This document shows, piece after piece, positions 1 to 5,500 of a stretch of DNA of 6,719 nucleotides; the first letter of the stretch is position 1; each line of letters starts with the position of its first letter. The stretch is from an uncultured Collinsella sp. Lineage in GTDB: Bacteria; Actinomycetota; Coriobacteriia; Coriobacteriales; Coriobacteriaceae. A program made the translations under genes and the position numbers. The stretch covers positions 1 to 6,719 of the forward strand of contig CABTZM010000117.1 of NCBI GenBank assembly GCA_902489295.1, read 5' to 3'. The notes beneath the pieces are model-generated. The model was given only the letters and a program-made list of their open reading frames with translations, was not told the DNA's origin and did no database searches.

Positions 1-35
1 AAACCACCACAAAGGGGACACCTTTGTGGTGGTTT
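1..35 (+). repeat. Palindromic repeat, family 1, copy A
   Basis: A perfect inverted repeat with 15-bp arms (1-15 and 21-35, AAACCACCACAAAGG and its complement) and a 5-nt loop GGACA. The same ACCACCACAAA...TTTGTGGTGGT palindrome with a GGGACA centre occurs twice more, at 866-900 and 1067-1103, so this is a dispersed repeat and not a one-off terminator. It is followed by TTTT (33-36), so it could also terminate transcription arriving from the left. The element starts at the window edge and may extend further left. Confidence 0.85.
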
Positions 36-132
36 TCGACGCTTACGGTCGACCATCTCGCGCCATGAGATTAAACTTGAATTGTTCTCTGAACATATCC
101 ATTTCTGCCTATCCTCAACAGATCTTTGTCTC

Positions 133-138
133 GAGGAG
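133..138 (+). promoter_or_regulatory. Ribosome binding site that fixes the start at 144
   Basis: GAGGAG lies 5 nt before the ATG at 144. An in-frame TTG at 126 would add six residues but would place this Shine-Dalgarno sequence inside the gene, so ATG 144 is preferred. Confidence 0.75.
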
Positions 139-143
139 CGCAT

Positions 144-812
144 ATGAAGCCGTCTCATTCCACCGGTCGCAACGTCATTACCATTTTCGCCATACCCATC
201 GCGATGTTCTTCTTTATCGTCGTCACGCCCTTTTCCCTCGGTATCGCCTCGCCCTTCGATTTATGCGGGATGATCGACGCCGGCTCACGTGCCACCTCGC
301 TCTCCTTTGTCTGCCGCGGTGTGTTCTACGAAGATGCAATTCCCACCGGAAGTTGGCAGTCAAAGTTGCCACTGCTCGGTCAGATCGACGGATGCTCCCC
401 CTATTTCTGCCTTGGACCTCAGGCGCTAAACTATCTAATCGACGACCAGCCACTCGACTCCATCACCCTCGCCTACGACTACGCACCAAACACCGATGAG
501 CGCCACATGAACCAAGTCCTCGACAAGATGCTTGGACAGTGCGGGCTCACCGAGGAGGCCGGTCGAACCATCTATAGCAACCAGAAATTAAAGCGAACAG
601 AACTCCGCCGTGTCGGAAAAATCAAAGGGCGAAACAGGGCCGCCTACTGGGATGCCTGGGCAACACGCGACAAGGGCGAATTCGGACACAGCACCTATAT
701 GGTCACTGTCTACACCAAAGACGGAATTAAGGACAATGTTGACGATTTCGCGTCATCCAAACTCGGCATCCCCAAAACAACCAAACCCGCCAGCCCAGAT
801 GAAATTCTGTAG
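144..812 (+). CDS. Membrane-anchored or secreted protein of unknown function
   Basis: Not recognised. This 222-residue protein has a short basic N-terminus (K2, H5, R9) and one strongly hydrophobic segment at about residues 11-35 (ITIFAIPIAMFFFIVV core). The rest is soluble and presumably outside the cell. The hydrophobic segment could be an uncleaved anchor or a signal peptide cut near A35. Five cysteines (41, 57, 84, 89, 133) follow it, four of them in the first 60 exported residues, which would allow disulfides. The tail (about 140-185) is rich in Lys and Arg, and the last 15 residues are Pro/Thr/Ser-rich and probably disordered. ATG 144 is chosen for its GAGGAG site. Codons are more AT-rich than in the other genes (CTA, TTA and ATA occur), and the gene sits between two copies of a dispersed palindrome, suggesting accessory DNA. 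That it is a real gene rests on length, ribosome binding site and signal segment, not on homology. Confidence 0.7.
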   Translation: MKPSHSTGRNVITIFAIPIAMFFFIVVTPFSLGIASPFDLCGMIDAGSRATSLSFVCRGVFYEDAIPTGSWQSKLPLLGQIDGCSPYFCLGPQALNYLIDDQPLDSITLAYDYAPNTDERHMNQVLDKMLGQCGLTEEAGRTIYSNQKLKRTELRRVGKIKGRNRAAYWDAWATRDKGEFGHSTYMVTVYTKDGIKDNVDDFASSKLGIPKTTKPASPDEIL

Positions 813-865
813 AGACGCTCATTAGAATGTCGTTCAGCGAGCACGGCAGCATCGAGCTCGCCCCC

Positions 866-900
866 ACCACCACGAAAGGGACAGGCCCCTTTGTGGTGGT
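866..900 (+). repeat. Palindromic repeat, family 1, copy B
   Basis: Arms 866-880 (ACCACCACGAAAGGG) and 887-900 (CCCTTTGTGGTGGT) pair fully except for one bulged G at 874. The loop 881-886 is ACAGGC. It has the same orientation as copy A, with the GGGACAGGC centre reading on the plus strand. It lies 53 bp after the stop of the small membrane-protein gene and could end that transcript, though only a weak T stretch follows. Confidence 0.85.
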
Positions 901-920
901 CTTCGGCCCCGGCACTCAAC

Positions 921-977
921 ATCTCAATCTGTAACATCTAGCGGCCGTTTTTGACCTCAGATGTTACAGATCGAGAT
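921..977. repeat. Hairpin repeat, family 2, copy D
   Basis: Inverted repeat with 19-bp arms at 921-939 (ATCTCAATCTGTAACATCT) and 959-977 (AGATGTTACAGATCGAGAT), with one mismatched pair and a 19-nt loop. The core CTGTAACA/TGTTACAG recurs in copy E with exactly the same 33-bp distance between the two half-sites, 80 bp further on. Confidence 0.85.
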
Positions 978-997
978 GAAATGATCGGCAGCGCCCG

Positions 998-1060
998 TTT
1001 ATCTAAATCTGTAACAACTACTCTGTATATAAAGGTCTACCTGTTACAGATCGAGATAAA
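998..1060. repeat. Hairpin repeat, family 2, copy E
   Basis: Inverted repeat with 19-bp arms at 998-1016 (TTTATCTAAATCTGTAACA) and 1042-1060 (TGTTACAGATCGAGATAAA), two mismatches and a 25-nt loop. The arms match copy D but the loop sequence does not. The linker before the left arm (GCGCCCGTTT, 991-1000) resembles GCGGCCGTTT in the loop of copy D (941-950). Confidence 0.85.
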
Positions 1061-1066
1061 CTGCGG

Positions 1067-1103
1067 ACCACCACAAAGGTGCCTGTCCCCATTGTGGTGG
1101 CCC
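1067..1103 (-). repeat. Palindromic repeat, family 1, copy C, inverted
   Basis: CCACCACAAAGG (1068-1079) pairs with CCATTGTGGTGG (1089-1100) with one mismatch. The centre reads GGTGCCTGTCCCC on the plus strand, that is GGGGACAGGCACC on the minus strand, so this copy is inverted relative to copies A and B. Confidence 0.85.
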
Positions 1104-1104
1104 G

Positions 1105-1137
1105 AACAAAGAAGCCGCCCCAATAAAAAGAGGCGGC
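1105..1137 (-). terminator. Possible intrinsic terminator of the hydratase gene
   Basis: Read on the minus strand, GCCGCC and GGCGGC (1132-1137 and 1114-1119) form a 6-bp GC stem with a T-rich 12-nt loop, followed by TTCTTTGTT. It lies about 145 bp after the stop codon of the hydratase gene. The stem is short and the T tract interrupted, so this is only a candidate. Confidence 0.45.
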
Positions 1138-1187
1138 ATCAAGCAAGTCTATTTTTAGCGTCCCTCAAGGCCCAACGAGAACGTCGC

Positions 1188-1262
1188 GGTAGCCCCGGAC
1201 ACACCTTTCCCTCGGGCGACCCTCGCGAAGCGCGTGAGCGGGCGGGAAAGGGTAAGCCCCGG
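1188..1262. other. GC-rich structured segment flanked by direct repeats
   Basis: The near-identical direct repeats GGTAGCCCCGG (1188-1198) and GGTAAGCCCCGG (1251-1262) are 63 bp apart. Between and partly overlapping them is an inverted repeat, CCTTTCCC (1204-1211) with GGGAAAGG (1244-1251), which encloses a smaller stem CTCGCG/CGCGTGAG (1222-1227/1231-1238) with one bulged base. It starts 18 bp after the hydratase stop codon on the minus strand. It could be the folded 3' end of that mRNA, a small structured RNA or another repeat unit. I recognise no known RNA family. Confidence 0.5.
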
Positions 1263-1279
1263 GCGGACAATTAAGTGCG

Positions 1280-3580
1280 TTACTCGGCAGCGGCCTTGAA
1301 CTTGTTGTAGTTGATCAGGCAGCCAGCCTTGACGATGGCACGCTCCTCGGCCGTCATATCGGCAATGTAGAGCTCAATCTGCTCAACCGCACCGTCGGCA
1401 CGCACCACGTAGGCGGCGATGTTCTGCAGGTCGCCATCGAGCGCAGCACGGATACCCGGCACGAAGACGTAGTCGCCCACCTCAAAGTTGGGCTCGGCCT
1501 CCATCTGGAAGGGCACCATGCCCCAGTTCATCACGTTAGAGCGATAGCGCTTGGTGGCGTACTCGTGGACGATGTTGGCCAGGCCGCCGATCACGCGCTG
1601 GCAGCTCGCGGCCTGCTCGCGGGCAGAGCCGTCGCCCGGCTTCTTGGCGTAGAGCATGGAGCCGTACTCGGTCGCCTTGGCATCGGCCGCGACACCTACG
1701 CCGGCCAGTGCCTCAAACACACCGGCAAGCTCGGCATCGAGCGCGGCCAGGTCACCCGCGGCCTCACCGGCAACGCGGCGCTTCTCCACGGCGTCGACCT
1801 CCTTGGAGCGGCCCACGTAGGCAGGGTCGCGGCGGCTGAGTGTAAACTCGGCCAGGCCGAGCGGGTTGGAGCGGAAGGAACTCGTCTCGCCGGAGGGGAT
1901 GAGCTCGTCGGTCGTGGTGACCGGGTCCATGATCTTGGAGCATACCTTGAGCAGGATGTCGTCGCCGAGCGGCTCCATCGCGGGCCACGGCTTGATGTTG
2001 GGTCCCTCGACCAGCTCGTCGGCAGGCTCGGCCTTGCCAAAGCCCCAGTACACGCGCTTCTTGTACGGCGCGTCGTCGAAGGTGTACTCGCAGGCCTCGT
2101 CCCAGGTCTCCTCGGGCAGGTCGGTCGCCGGCGTCAGGATGCCGCCGTTGGCAGCGGTCGCCGCAATGGAGCGTGCATCCATCAGGGCCACGGCGCTCAG
2201 CTGGCCATTGCCCGGCTTGGAGCCCTCGCGGTTGGGGAAGTTGCGTGTGGTGTGGCGGATGGACAGGCCGTTGTTGGCAGGCGTGTCGCCGGCGCCAAAG
2301 CACGGGCCGCAGAACGCCGTGCGCACGATTGCGCCGGCCTCCATGAGGTCGTAGATATAGCCGCGGCGTGTAAGTTCGAGCGCCACGGGCTGGCTCGTGG
2401 GATAGACCGACAGCGAGAACTCGCCGCAGCCGGTGTTGGCGCCCTTGAGCACGCGGGCAGCCTGGACCACGGAGTCGTAGTTGCCGCCCGAGCAGCCGGC
2501 GATAACGCCCTGCTGCACGTGCAGTTTGCCGTCGACGATCTTGTCGAGCAGGCTAAAGTGCGTCTTACCCCCGCCGATCTTGGCGGCCTCGAGCTCCACC
2601 TCGTGAAGGATGTCCTCGAGGTTCTCATTGAGCTCGTCGATCTCAAAGCCGTTGGAAGGATGGAACGGCAGCGCGATCATGGGCTTGATGCTCGACAAGT
2701 CGACCTCGACGCAGCCGTCGTAGTAGGCGACATCGGCGGGCTTGAGCTCGCGGTAGTCGTCGCCGCGGCCGTGCATGGTCAAAAACGCGTGCGTGTCCTC
2801 GTCGGTTGCCCAGATTGAGGAAAGGCAGGTGGTCTCGGTGGTCATGACGTCGACGCCGTTGCGGTAGTCGGTCGTCATGCTCGAGATGCCGGGGCCCACG
2901 AACTCCATGACCTTGTTCTTAACGTAGCCCTTGGCAAAGACGGCGCGGATGATGGCGAGCGCCACGTCGTGCGGGCCGACGCCGGGGCGCGGGGCACCCG
3001 TGAGGTAGATGGCAACGACGCCGGGATAGGCGACATCGTAGGTGTCGCGCAGCAACTGCTTGGCCAGCTCGCCGCCGCCCTCACCCACGGCCATGGTGCC
3101 CAGGGCGCCGTAGCGGGTGTGCGAGTCGGAACCCAGGATCATCTTGCCGCAACCGGCAAAGTTCTCACGCATAAAGGAGTGGATGACGGCGATGTGCGGC
3201 GGGACAAAGATGCCGCCGTACTTCTTGGCCGCAGAGAGGCCAAAGACGTGGTCGTCCTCGTTGATGGTGCCGCCCACGGCGCACAGCGAGTTATGGCAGT
3301 TGGTGAGCACGTAGGGCAGCGGGAACTGCTCCATGCCCGAGGCACGCGCCGTTTGGATGATGCCGACAAAGGTGATGTCGTGGCTCGCCATGGCGTCGAA
3401 GCGAATCTTGAGTGCCTCGGGGTCGCCGGACGTATTGTGTGCTTGGAGGATCGAATACGCGATGGTTCCGCGCTTGGCATCCTCGGGCGTCTTCGTAATG
3501 CCGCGCTCAGCAGCCTCGGCCGCAGGCACGACCTCGCTGCCGCCGCGCAGGTAGATGCCGTCCTCGTACAGCTTGACCAT
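1280..3580 (-). CDS. Aconitase-superfamily hydratase (YbhJ-like), substrate unknown
   Basis: A 766-residue cytoplasmic [4Fe-4S] hydro-lyase of the aconitase superfamily, close in length to E. coli YbhJ (about 750). Visible hallmarks: SDSHT at 151-155, matching the aconitase substrate-binding D-S-H motif; the three cluster cysteines C363 (AGCSGG) and C424/C427 (FCGPCFG); NREGSKPG at 450-457, aligning with the aconitase NRNFEGR loop; and GDGSAREQAA at 649-658 in the swivelling C-terminal domain, the counterpart of GEGSSREHAA with its catalytic Ser and Arg. The catalytic core is therefore complete. An Ala-rich segment at about 594-635 looks like an insertion between the core and domain 4. ATG 3580 is chosen because GGGAG lies 5 nt upstream and the protein then begins MVKLYEDG, typical of this family. 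Family members add or remove water across a double bond, but the substrate of this subgroup is not established, so citrate or isocitrate should not be assumed. It is transcribed alone. Confidence 0.88.
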   Translation of the reverse strand: MVKLYEDGIYLRGGSEVVPAAEAAERGITKTPEDAKRGTIAYSILQAHNTSGDPEALKIRFDAMASHDITFVGIIQTARASGMEQFPLPYVLTNCHNSLCAVGGTINEDDHVFGLSAAKKYGGIFVPPHIAVIHSFMRENFAGCGKMILGSDSHTRYGALGTMAVGEGGGELAKQLLRDTYDVAYPGVVAIYLTGAPRPGVGPHDVALAIIRAVFAKGYVKNKVMEFVGPGISSMTTDYRNGVDVMTTETTCLSSIWATDEDTHAFLTMHGRGDDYRELKPADVAYYDGCVEVDLSSIKPMIALPFHPSNGFEIDELNENLEDILHEVELEAAKIGGGKTHFSLLDKIVDGKLHVQQGVIAGCSGGNYDSVVQAARVLKGANTGCGEFSLSVYPTSQPVALELTRRGYIYDLMEAGAIVRTAFCGPCFGAGDTPANNGLSIRHTTRNFPNREGSKPGNGQLSAVALMDARSIAATAANGGILTPATDLPEETWDEACEYTFDDAPYKKRVYWGFGKAEPADELVEGPNIKPWPAMEPLGDDILLKVCSKIMDPVTTTDELIPSGETSSFRSNPLGLAEFTLSRRDPAYVGRSKEVDAVEKRRVAGEAAGDLAALDAELAGVFEALAGVGVAADAKATEYGSMLYAKKPGDGSAREQAASCQRVIGGLANIVHEYATKRYRSNVMNWGMVPFQMEAEPNFEVGDYVFVPGIRAALDGDLQNIAAYVVRADGAVEQIELYIADMTAEERAIVKAGCLINYNKFKAAAE

Positions 3581-3680
3581 ACTGTCTCCCACTCTGCCCA
3601 AAAGATTTGGGCGCATAGCATACGTTCGTTCAATATCGTGCCATAGAACGGTTGCGAGTGGGTTACGAATCTGCACGTTC

Positions 3681-3698
3681 ACTTTATCTAGGTAAAGT
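3681..3698. promoter_or_regulatory. Operator-like palindrome upstream of the hydratase
   Basis: ACTTTATCTAGGTAAAGT is an 18-bp palindrome in which eight of nine base pairs are complementary, lying 101 bp before the hydratase start. It is AT-rich in GC-rich surroundings, and its size and symmetry suit a dimeric repressor or activator. It is not a good match to the Fur, LexA, CIRCE or HAIR consensus sequences. No convincing -35/-10 pair could be placed next to it. Confidence 0.5.
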
Positions 3699-3735
3699 AA
3701 AGGACGTGCCGGTCGAGGGCCGGAAGATTTTGTGC

Positions 3736-3782
3736 AAGAGCGTCCCTTTCGACTAGTCATTTAAGAACGTCCCCAATGACTA
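3736..3782 (-). repeat. Tandem imperfect repeat with GGGGACGTTCTT core
   Basis: AAGAGCGTCCCTTTCGACTA (3736-3755) and AAGAACGTCCCCAATGACTA (3763-3782) match at 15 of 20 positions with a 27-bp period. The second copy forms a hairpin with TAGTCATT (3754-3761) pairing perfectly with AATGACTA (3775-3782). On the minus strand its loop reads GGGGACGTTCTTA, sharing the GGGGAC core with the family 1 palindromes in the left part of the window. Confidence 0.7.
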
Positions 3783-3833
3783 CCCTACCGCATCCGGAGC
3801 AAGGCAACGCCGCAGGCAGAGGACGGACAGCGA

Positions 3834-3933
3834 GCGCCGTCCAGAGCGAACAAGTTGGCATGAAAAAGGCAAGGCATAGACCTTCTGGTCATGCCTTGCC
3901 CTTTGAATGACAAATTGTCGCTCTGGACGGCGC
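3834..3933. repeat. 100-bp nested palindrome
   Basis: Outer arms GCGCCGTCCAGAGCGA (3834-3849) and TCGCTCTGGACGGCGC (3918-3933) are perfect over 16 bp. The inner terminator stem (3868-3900) shares the same centre at about 3884. The stretches between them also pair partly (about 12 of 17 positions after one bulged base), so the whole 100 bp is one long imperfect palindrome. It lies between hspR and the hydratase. Confidence 0.85.
3863..3900 (-). terminator. Intrinsic terminator of the hspR end of the chaperone operon
   Basis: Read on the minus strand: GGCAAGGCATGACC, loop AGAA, then GGTC, one bulged T and ATGCCTTGCC, a 14-bp stem followed immediately by TTTTT (complement of 3863-3867). It lies about 75 bp after the hspR stop. 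It is the best terminator in the window and forms the core of a larger palindrome. Confidence 0.85.
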
Positions 3934-3948
3934 GCAGCGTCAACTGGT

Positions 3949-3970
3949 CCGCCGTTCGTCAGAACGGCGG
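3949..3970. repeat. Stem-loop just after hspR
   Basis: CCGCCGTTC (3949-3957) and GAACGGCGG (3962-3970) form a perfect 9-bp stem with loop GTCA, starting 3 nt after the hspR stop codon. No T tract follows on the minus strand, so it more likely protects the 3' end of the mRNA or assists the terminator at 3863-3900 than ends transcription alone. Confidence 0.6.
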
Positions 3971-3973
3971 AAC

Positions 3974-4390
3974 CTAGAGATCTCCGCCGGCGCCCAGCAG
4001 CTTGCGCATGACCTGTTCGGGGTTAACCGAGCCGTCGCGCGGGGCCAGGGCGGTGATCTTCTTCTGCATCTTGTACTCGTGCAGCTCGTCCTCGAGCTGG
4101 CGCACGCGGGCACGGAGTTTTTCGTTCTCGCGCTCGCGCTCCTCGGCGCGCTCCTTCATATCGAGGATGCGCACCACGCCGGCAAGGTTGATGCCCTCGT
4201 CGGTCAGTTGGTTGATGAGTTCCAGACGCTCGATATCGGCACGCGAATACAGGCGCGTGTTACCGCCCGAGCGCTGAGGATTCACCAGGCCCTTGGACTC
4301 GTAGACGCGCAGAGTCTGCGGATGCATGCCGGTCAGCTCGGCCGCCACGCTGATCATGTACAGCGGTTTGTTCCTATTGTCCTCGGCCAT
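3974..4390 (-). CDS. hspR: HspR, MerR-family heat-shock repressor
   Basis: A 138-residue DNA-binding repressor of the chaperone operon. A MerR-type helix-turn-helix spans about residues 12-33 (MHPQTLRVYESKGL at 22-35), followed by the wing NPQRSGGNTRLYS (37-49), which is nearly diagnostic for HspR. Residues 51-76 form the second helical pair, and a highly charged coiled coil (about 78-112) presumably mediates dimerisation. No cysteines or effector domain are present, as expected for HspR. In studied actinobacteria HspR binds HAIR inverted repeats before dnaK with DnaK as co-repressor, so titration of DnaK by misfolded protein relieves repression. The dnaK promoter is outside this window and no HAIR site is visible inside it. 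The start at 4390 has AAAGGGG 9 nt upstream. It is the last gene of the operon, 72 bp after dnaJ. Confidence 0.95.
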   Translation of the reverse strand: MAEDNRNKPLYMISVAAELTGMHPQTLRVYESKGLVNPQRSGGNTRLYSRADIERLELINQLTDEGINLAGVVRILDMKERAEERERENEKLRARVRQLEDELHEYKMQKKITALAPRDGSVNPEQVMRKLLGAGGDL

Positions 4391-4430
4391 GCTACCTGAC
4401 CCCTTTCCGTCTCGTTATCGTCCATCATAA

Positions 4431-4446
4431 GCCCGCGGGCGCGGGC
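4431..4446. other. GC-only stem between dnaJ and hspR
   Basis: GCCCGC (4431-4436) and GCGGGC (4441-4446) form a 6-bp stem with a 4-nt loop inside a run of almost pure G and C (4431-4460). On the minus strand it is followed by TTATGATGG, not a proper T tract. It may pause polymerase or protect the mRNA between the two genes. I see no promoter for hspR here. Confidence 0.4.
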
Positions 4447-4462
4447 GCGCGCCGCGACCGCC

Positions 4463-5428
4463 CTAGTACGTCGCCTTGTAACGGTTGACCTTCTCGCGAT
4501 AGTCGCGCGTGTCGGTCTCCCGCAGCTTGGTCATGGCATCGCACTCGTCGTCGGACAGGTTCGTGGGGACCTGCACCTTAATCTCGACAAGCAGCGCGCC
4601 TGTGCGGCCACGGTGCTTAACGTCGGGCGCCCCCATCTCCTTAAAGCGAAACTTCTTGCCCGTCTGGGTACCCGCGGGCACTTTCAAACGGACCGTCGCA
4701 CCGCCGGGCGTAGGCACGTCCACCGTGCAGCCGAGCGCCGCCTCGTAGACCGAGACCGGTACCTCCATGGTCACATCGGCGCCTTTGCGCTTAAACAGCG
4801 GGTGCTCCTCCACATGCGTGGTCACGACCAGGTCACCGCGCTCGCCACCCGCAACGCCATACTCGCCGCGACGCTTGTAGCGTAGCTTGCCGCCGTCGAC
4901 CGCGCCCGCGGGCACTGAGACCGTGATGGTCTGCTGCTCGCCCGTCGAAGGAATGCGATAGGTGACTTTGTGAGTCACGCCGCGGAACGCGTCCTCGGCC
5001 GTTACGTCGACAGTCAGCGACAGGTCGCCGCCCTTGCGCGCGCGGCTGCGATCCGCGCCGGCACCGGCAGCGCCCGCAGCCCCGGCAAAGCCCGAGCCCC
5101 AATCGCTGCCCCAGGCGCCATTGCCGCTAAAGATGCTGTCGAAGATGTCGCCCCAGCCGCTGGCGCCCGCGCCGGCACCGTAGCCGCCGCCATACGCGCC
5201 GCCTGCGCCCGGCATGCCGCCAAACATGAGCATCTGGTCGTACTCTTTGCGCTTCTTCTCGTCCGAAAGCGTCTCGTAGGCCTCGCTGATCTCCTTGAAC
5301 TTGGCCTCGTCGCCGCCGGCATCGGGGTGATATTTTTGCGCGAGCTTGCGAAACGCGCTCTTGATCTCTTTGTCGGAGGCGCTCTTGGATACGCCCAGGA
5401 TGTCATAGAAGGTTTTGCCTGCAGCCAT
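4463..5428 (-). CDS. dnaJ: DnaJ-family co-chaperone without zinc finger (class B, CbpA-like)
   Basis: A 321-residue J-protein that delivers substrates to DnaK and stimulates its ATPase. J-domain at about residues 5-68 with the essential HPD at 34-36. Gly/Phe-rich linker at about 69-125, containing a DIFDSIF motif (94-100). C-terminal beta-sandwich substrate-binding domains at about 134-288 (GGDLSLTVDVTAEDAFRG opens the first, HVEEHPLFKRKGADV leads to the second), then a short helical tail. The four CxxCxGxG repeats of class A DnaJ are absent: the only cysteines are C234 and C296. Length and architecture therefore fit CbpA/DnaJ2. The start at 5428 has AGGAG 5 nt upstream. The operon neighbours fix its partner as the DnaK encoded at the right edge. 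A canonical zinc-finger DnaJ may exist elsewhere in the genome, for example near hrcA, but that is outside the data. Confidence 0.93.
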   Translation of the reverse strand: MAAGKTFYDILGVSKSASDKEIKSAFRKLAQKYHPDAGGDEAKFKEISEAYETLSDEKKRKEYDQMLMFGGMPGAGGAYGGGYGAGAGASGWGDIFDSIFSGNGAWGSDWGSGFAGAAGAAGAGADRSRARKGGDLSLTVDVTAEDAFRGVTHKVTYRIPSTGEQQTITVSVPAGAVDGGKLRYKRRGEYGVAGGERGDLVVTTHVEEHPLFKRKGADVTMEVPVSVYEAALGCTVDVPTPGGATVRLKVPAGTQTGKKFRFKEMGAPDVKHRGRTGALLVEIKVQVPTNLSDDECDAMTKLRETDTRDYREKVNRYKATY

Positions 5429-5450
5429 CGTAGCTCCTCTCCTGTTTCAT

Positions 5451-5471
5451 CCGCCGCCCAGCGGGCGGCGG
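5451..5471 (-). promoter_or_regulatory. Hairpin just upstream of the dnaJ ribosome binding site
   Basis: CCGCCGCCC (5451-5459) and GGGCGGCGG (5463-5471) form a perfect 9-bp GC stem with a 3-nt loop. On the dnaJ mRNA it ends 22 nt before the ATG, just before the AGGAGAGGAG region. It leaves the binding site free and so could stabilise a processed 5' end, or affect translation. No T tract follows. Confidence 0.6.
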
Positions 5472-5500
5472 CTCATGCTTTCATATGTCACTAGGCCAGA

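Noticed and set aside
83..95. TGTTC-TCT-GAACA small inverted repeat before the first gene, considered as a LexA-type or other operator
   Set aside because: The half-sites are in the reverse order to the actinobacterial SOS box (GAAC-N4-GTTC) and 5-bp arms are too short to support a call.
866..1103. CRISPR array
   Set aside because: The repeats are palindromes in mixed orientation, from two families, without regular unique spacers or nearby cas genes.
951..1274. Open frame of 107 codons on the plus strand in the repeat cluster
   Set aside because: It consists of translated repeats (family 2 and family 1 hairpins) and the GC-rich structured segment.
1565..2818. Long open frame of 417 codons on the plus strand opposite the hydratase
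   Set aside because: Antisense shadow of a GC-rich gene: low-complexity Ala/Gly/Val/Arg composition and no recognisable domain.
3407..3413. CTTGAGT, a HAIR half-site for HspR
   Set aside because: It is inside the hydratase coding region and lacks the ACTCAAG half 7 nt later.
3581..3760. 60-residue N-terminal extension of the hydratase from an upstream ATG at 3760
   Set aside because: It would run through the operator-like palindrome and repeat DNA, has no family resemblance, and the ATG at 3580 has a good ribosome binding site and a family-like N-terminus.
5480..5491. Three-codon leader reading frame (ATG AAA GCA TGA on the minus strand) before dnaJ
   Set aside because: It has no ribosome binding site and is short enough to be chance.
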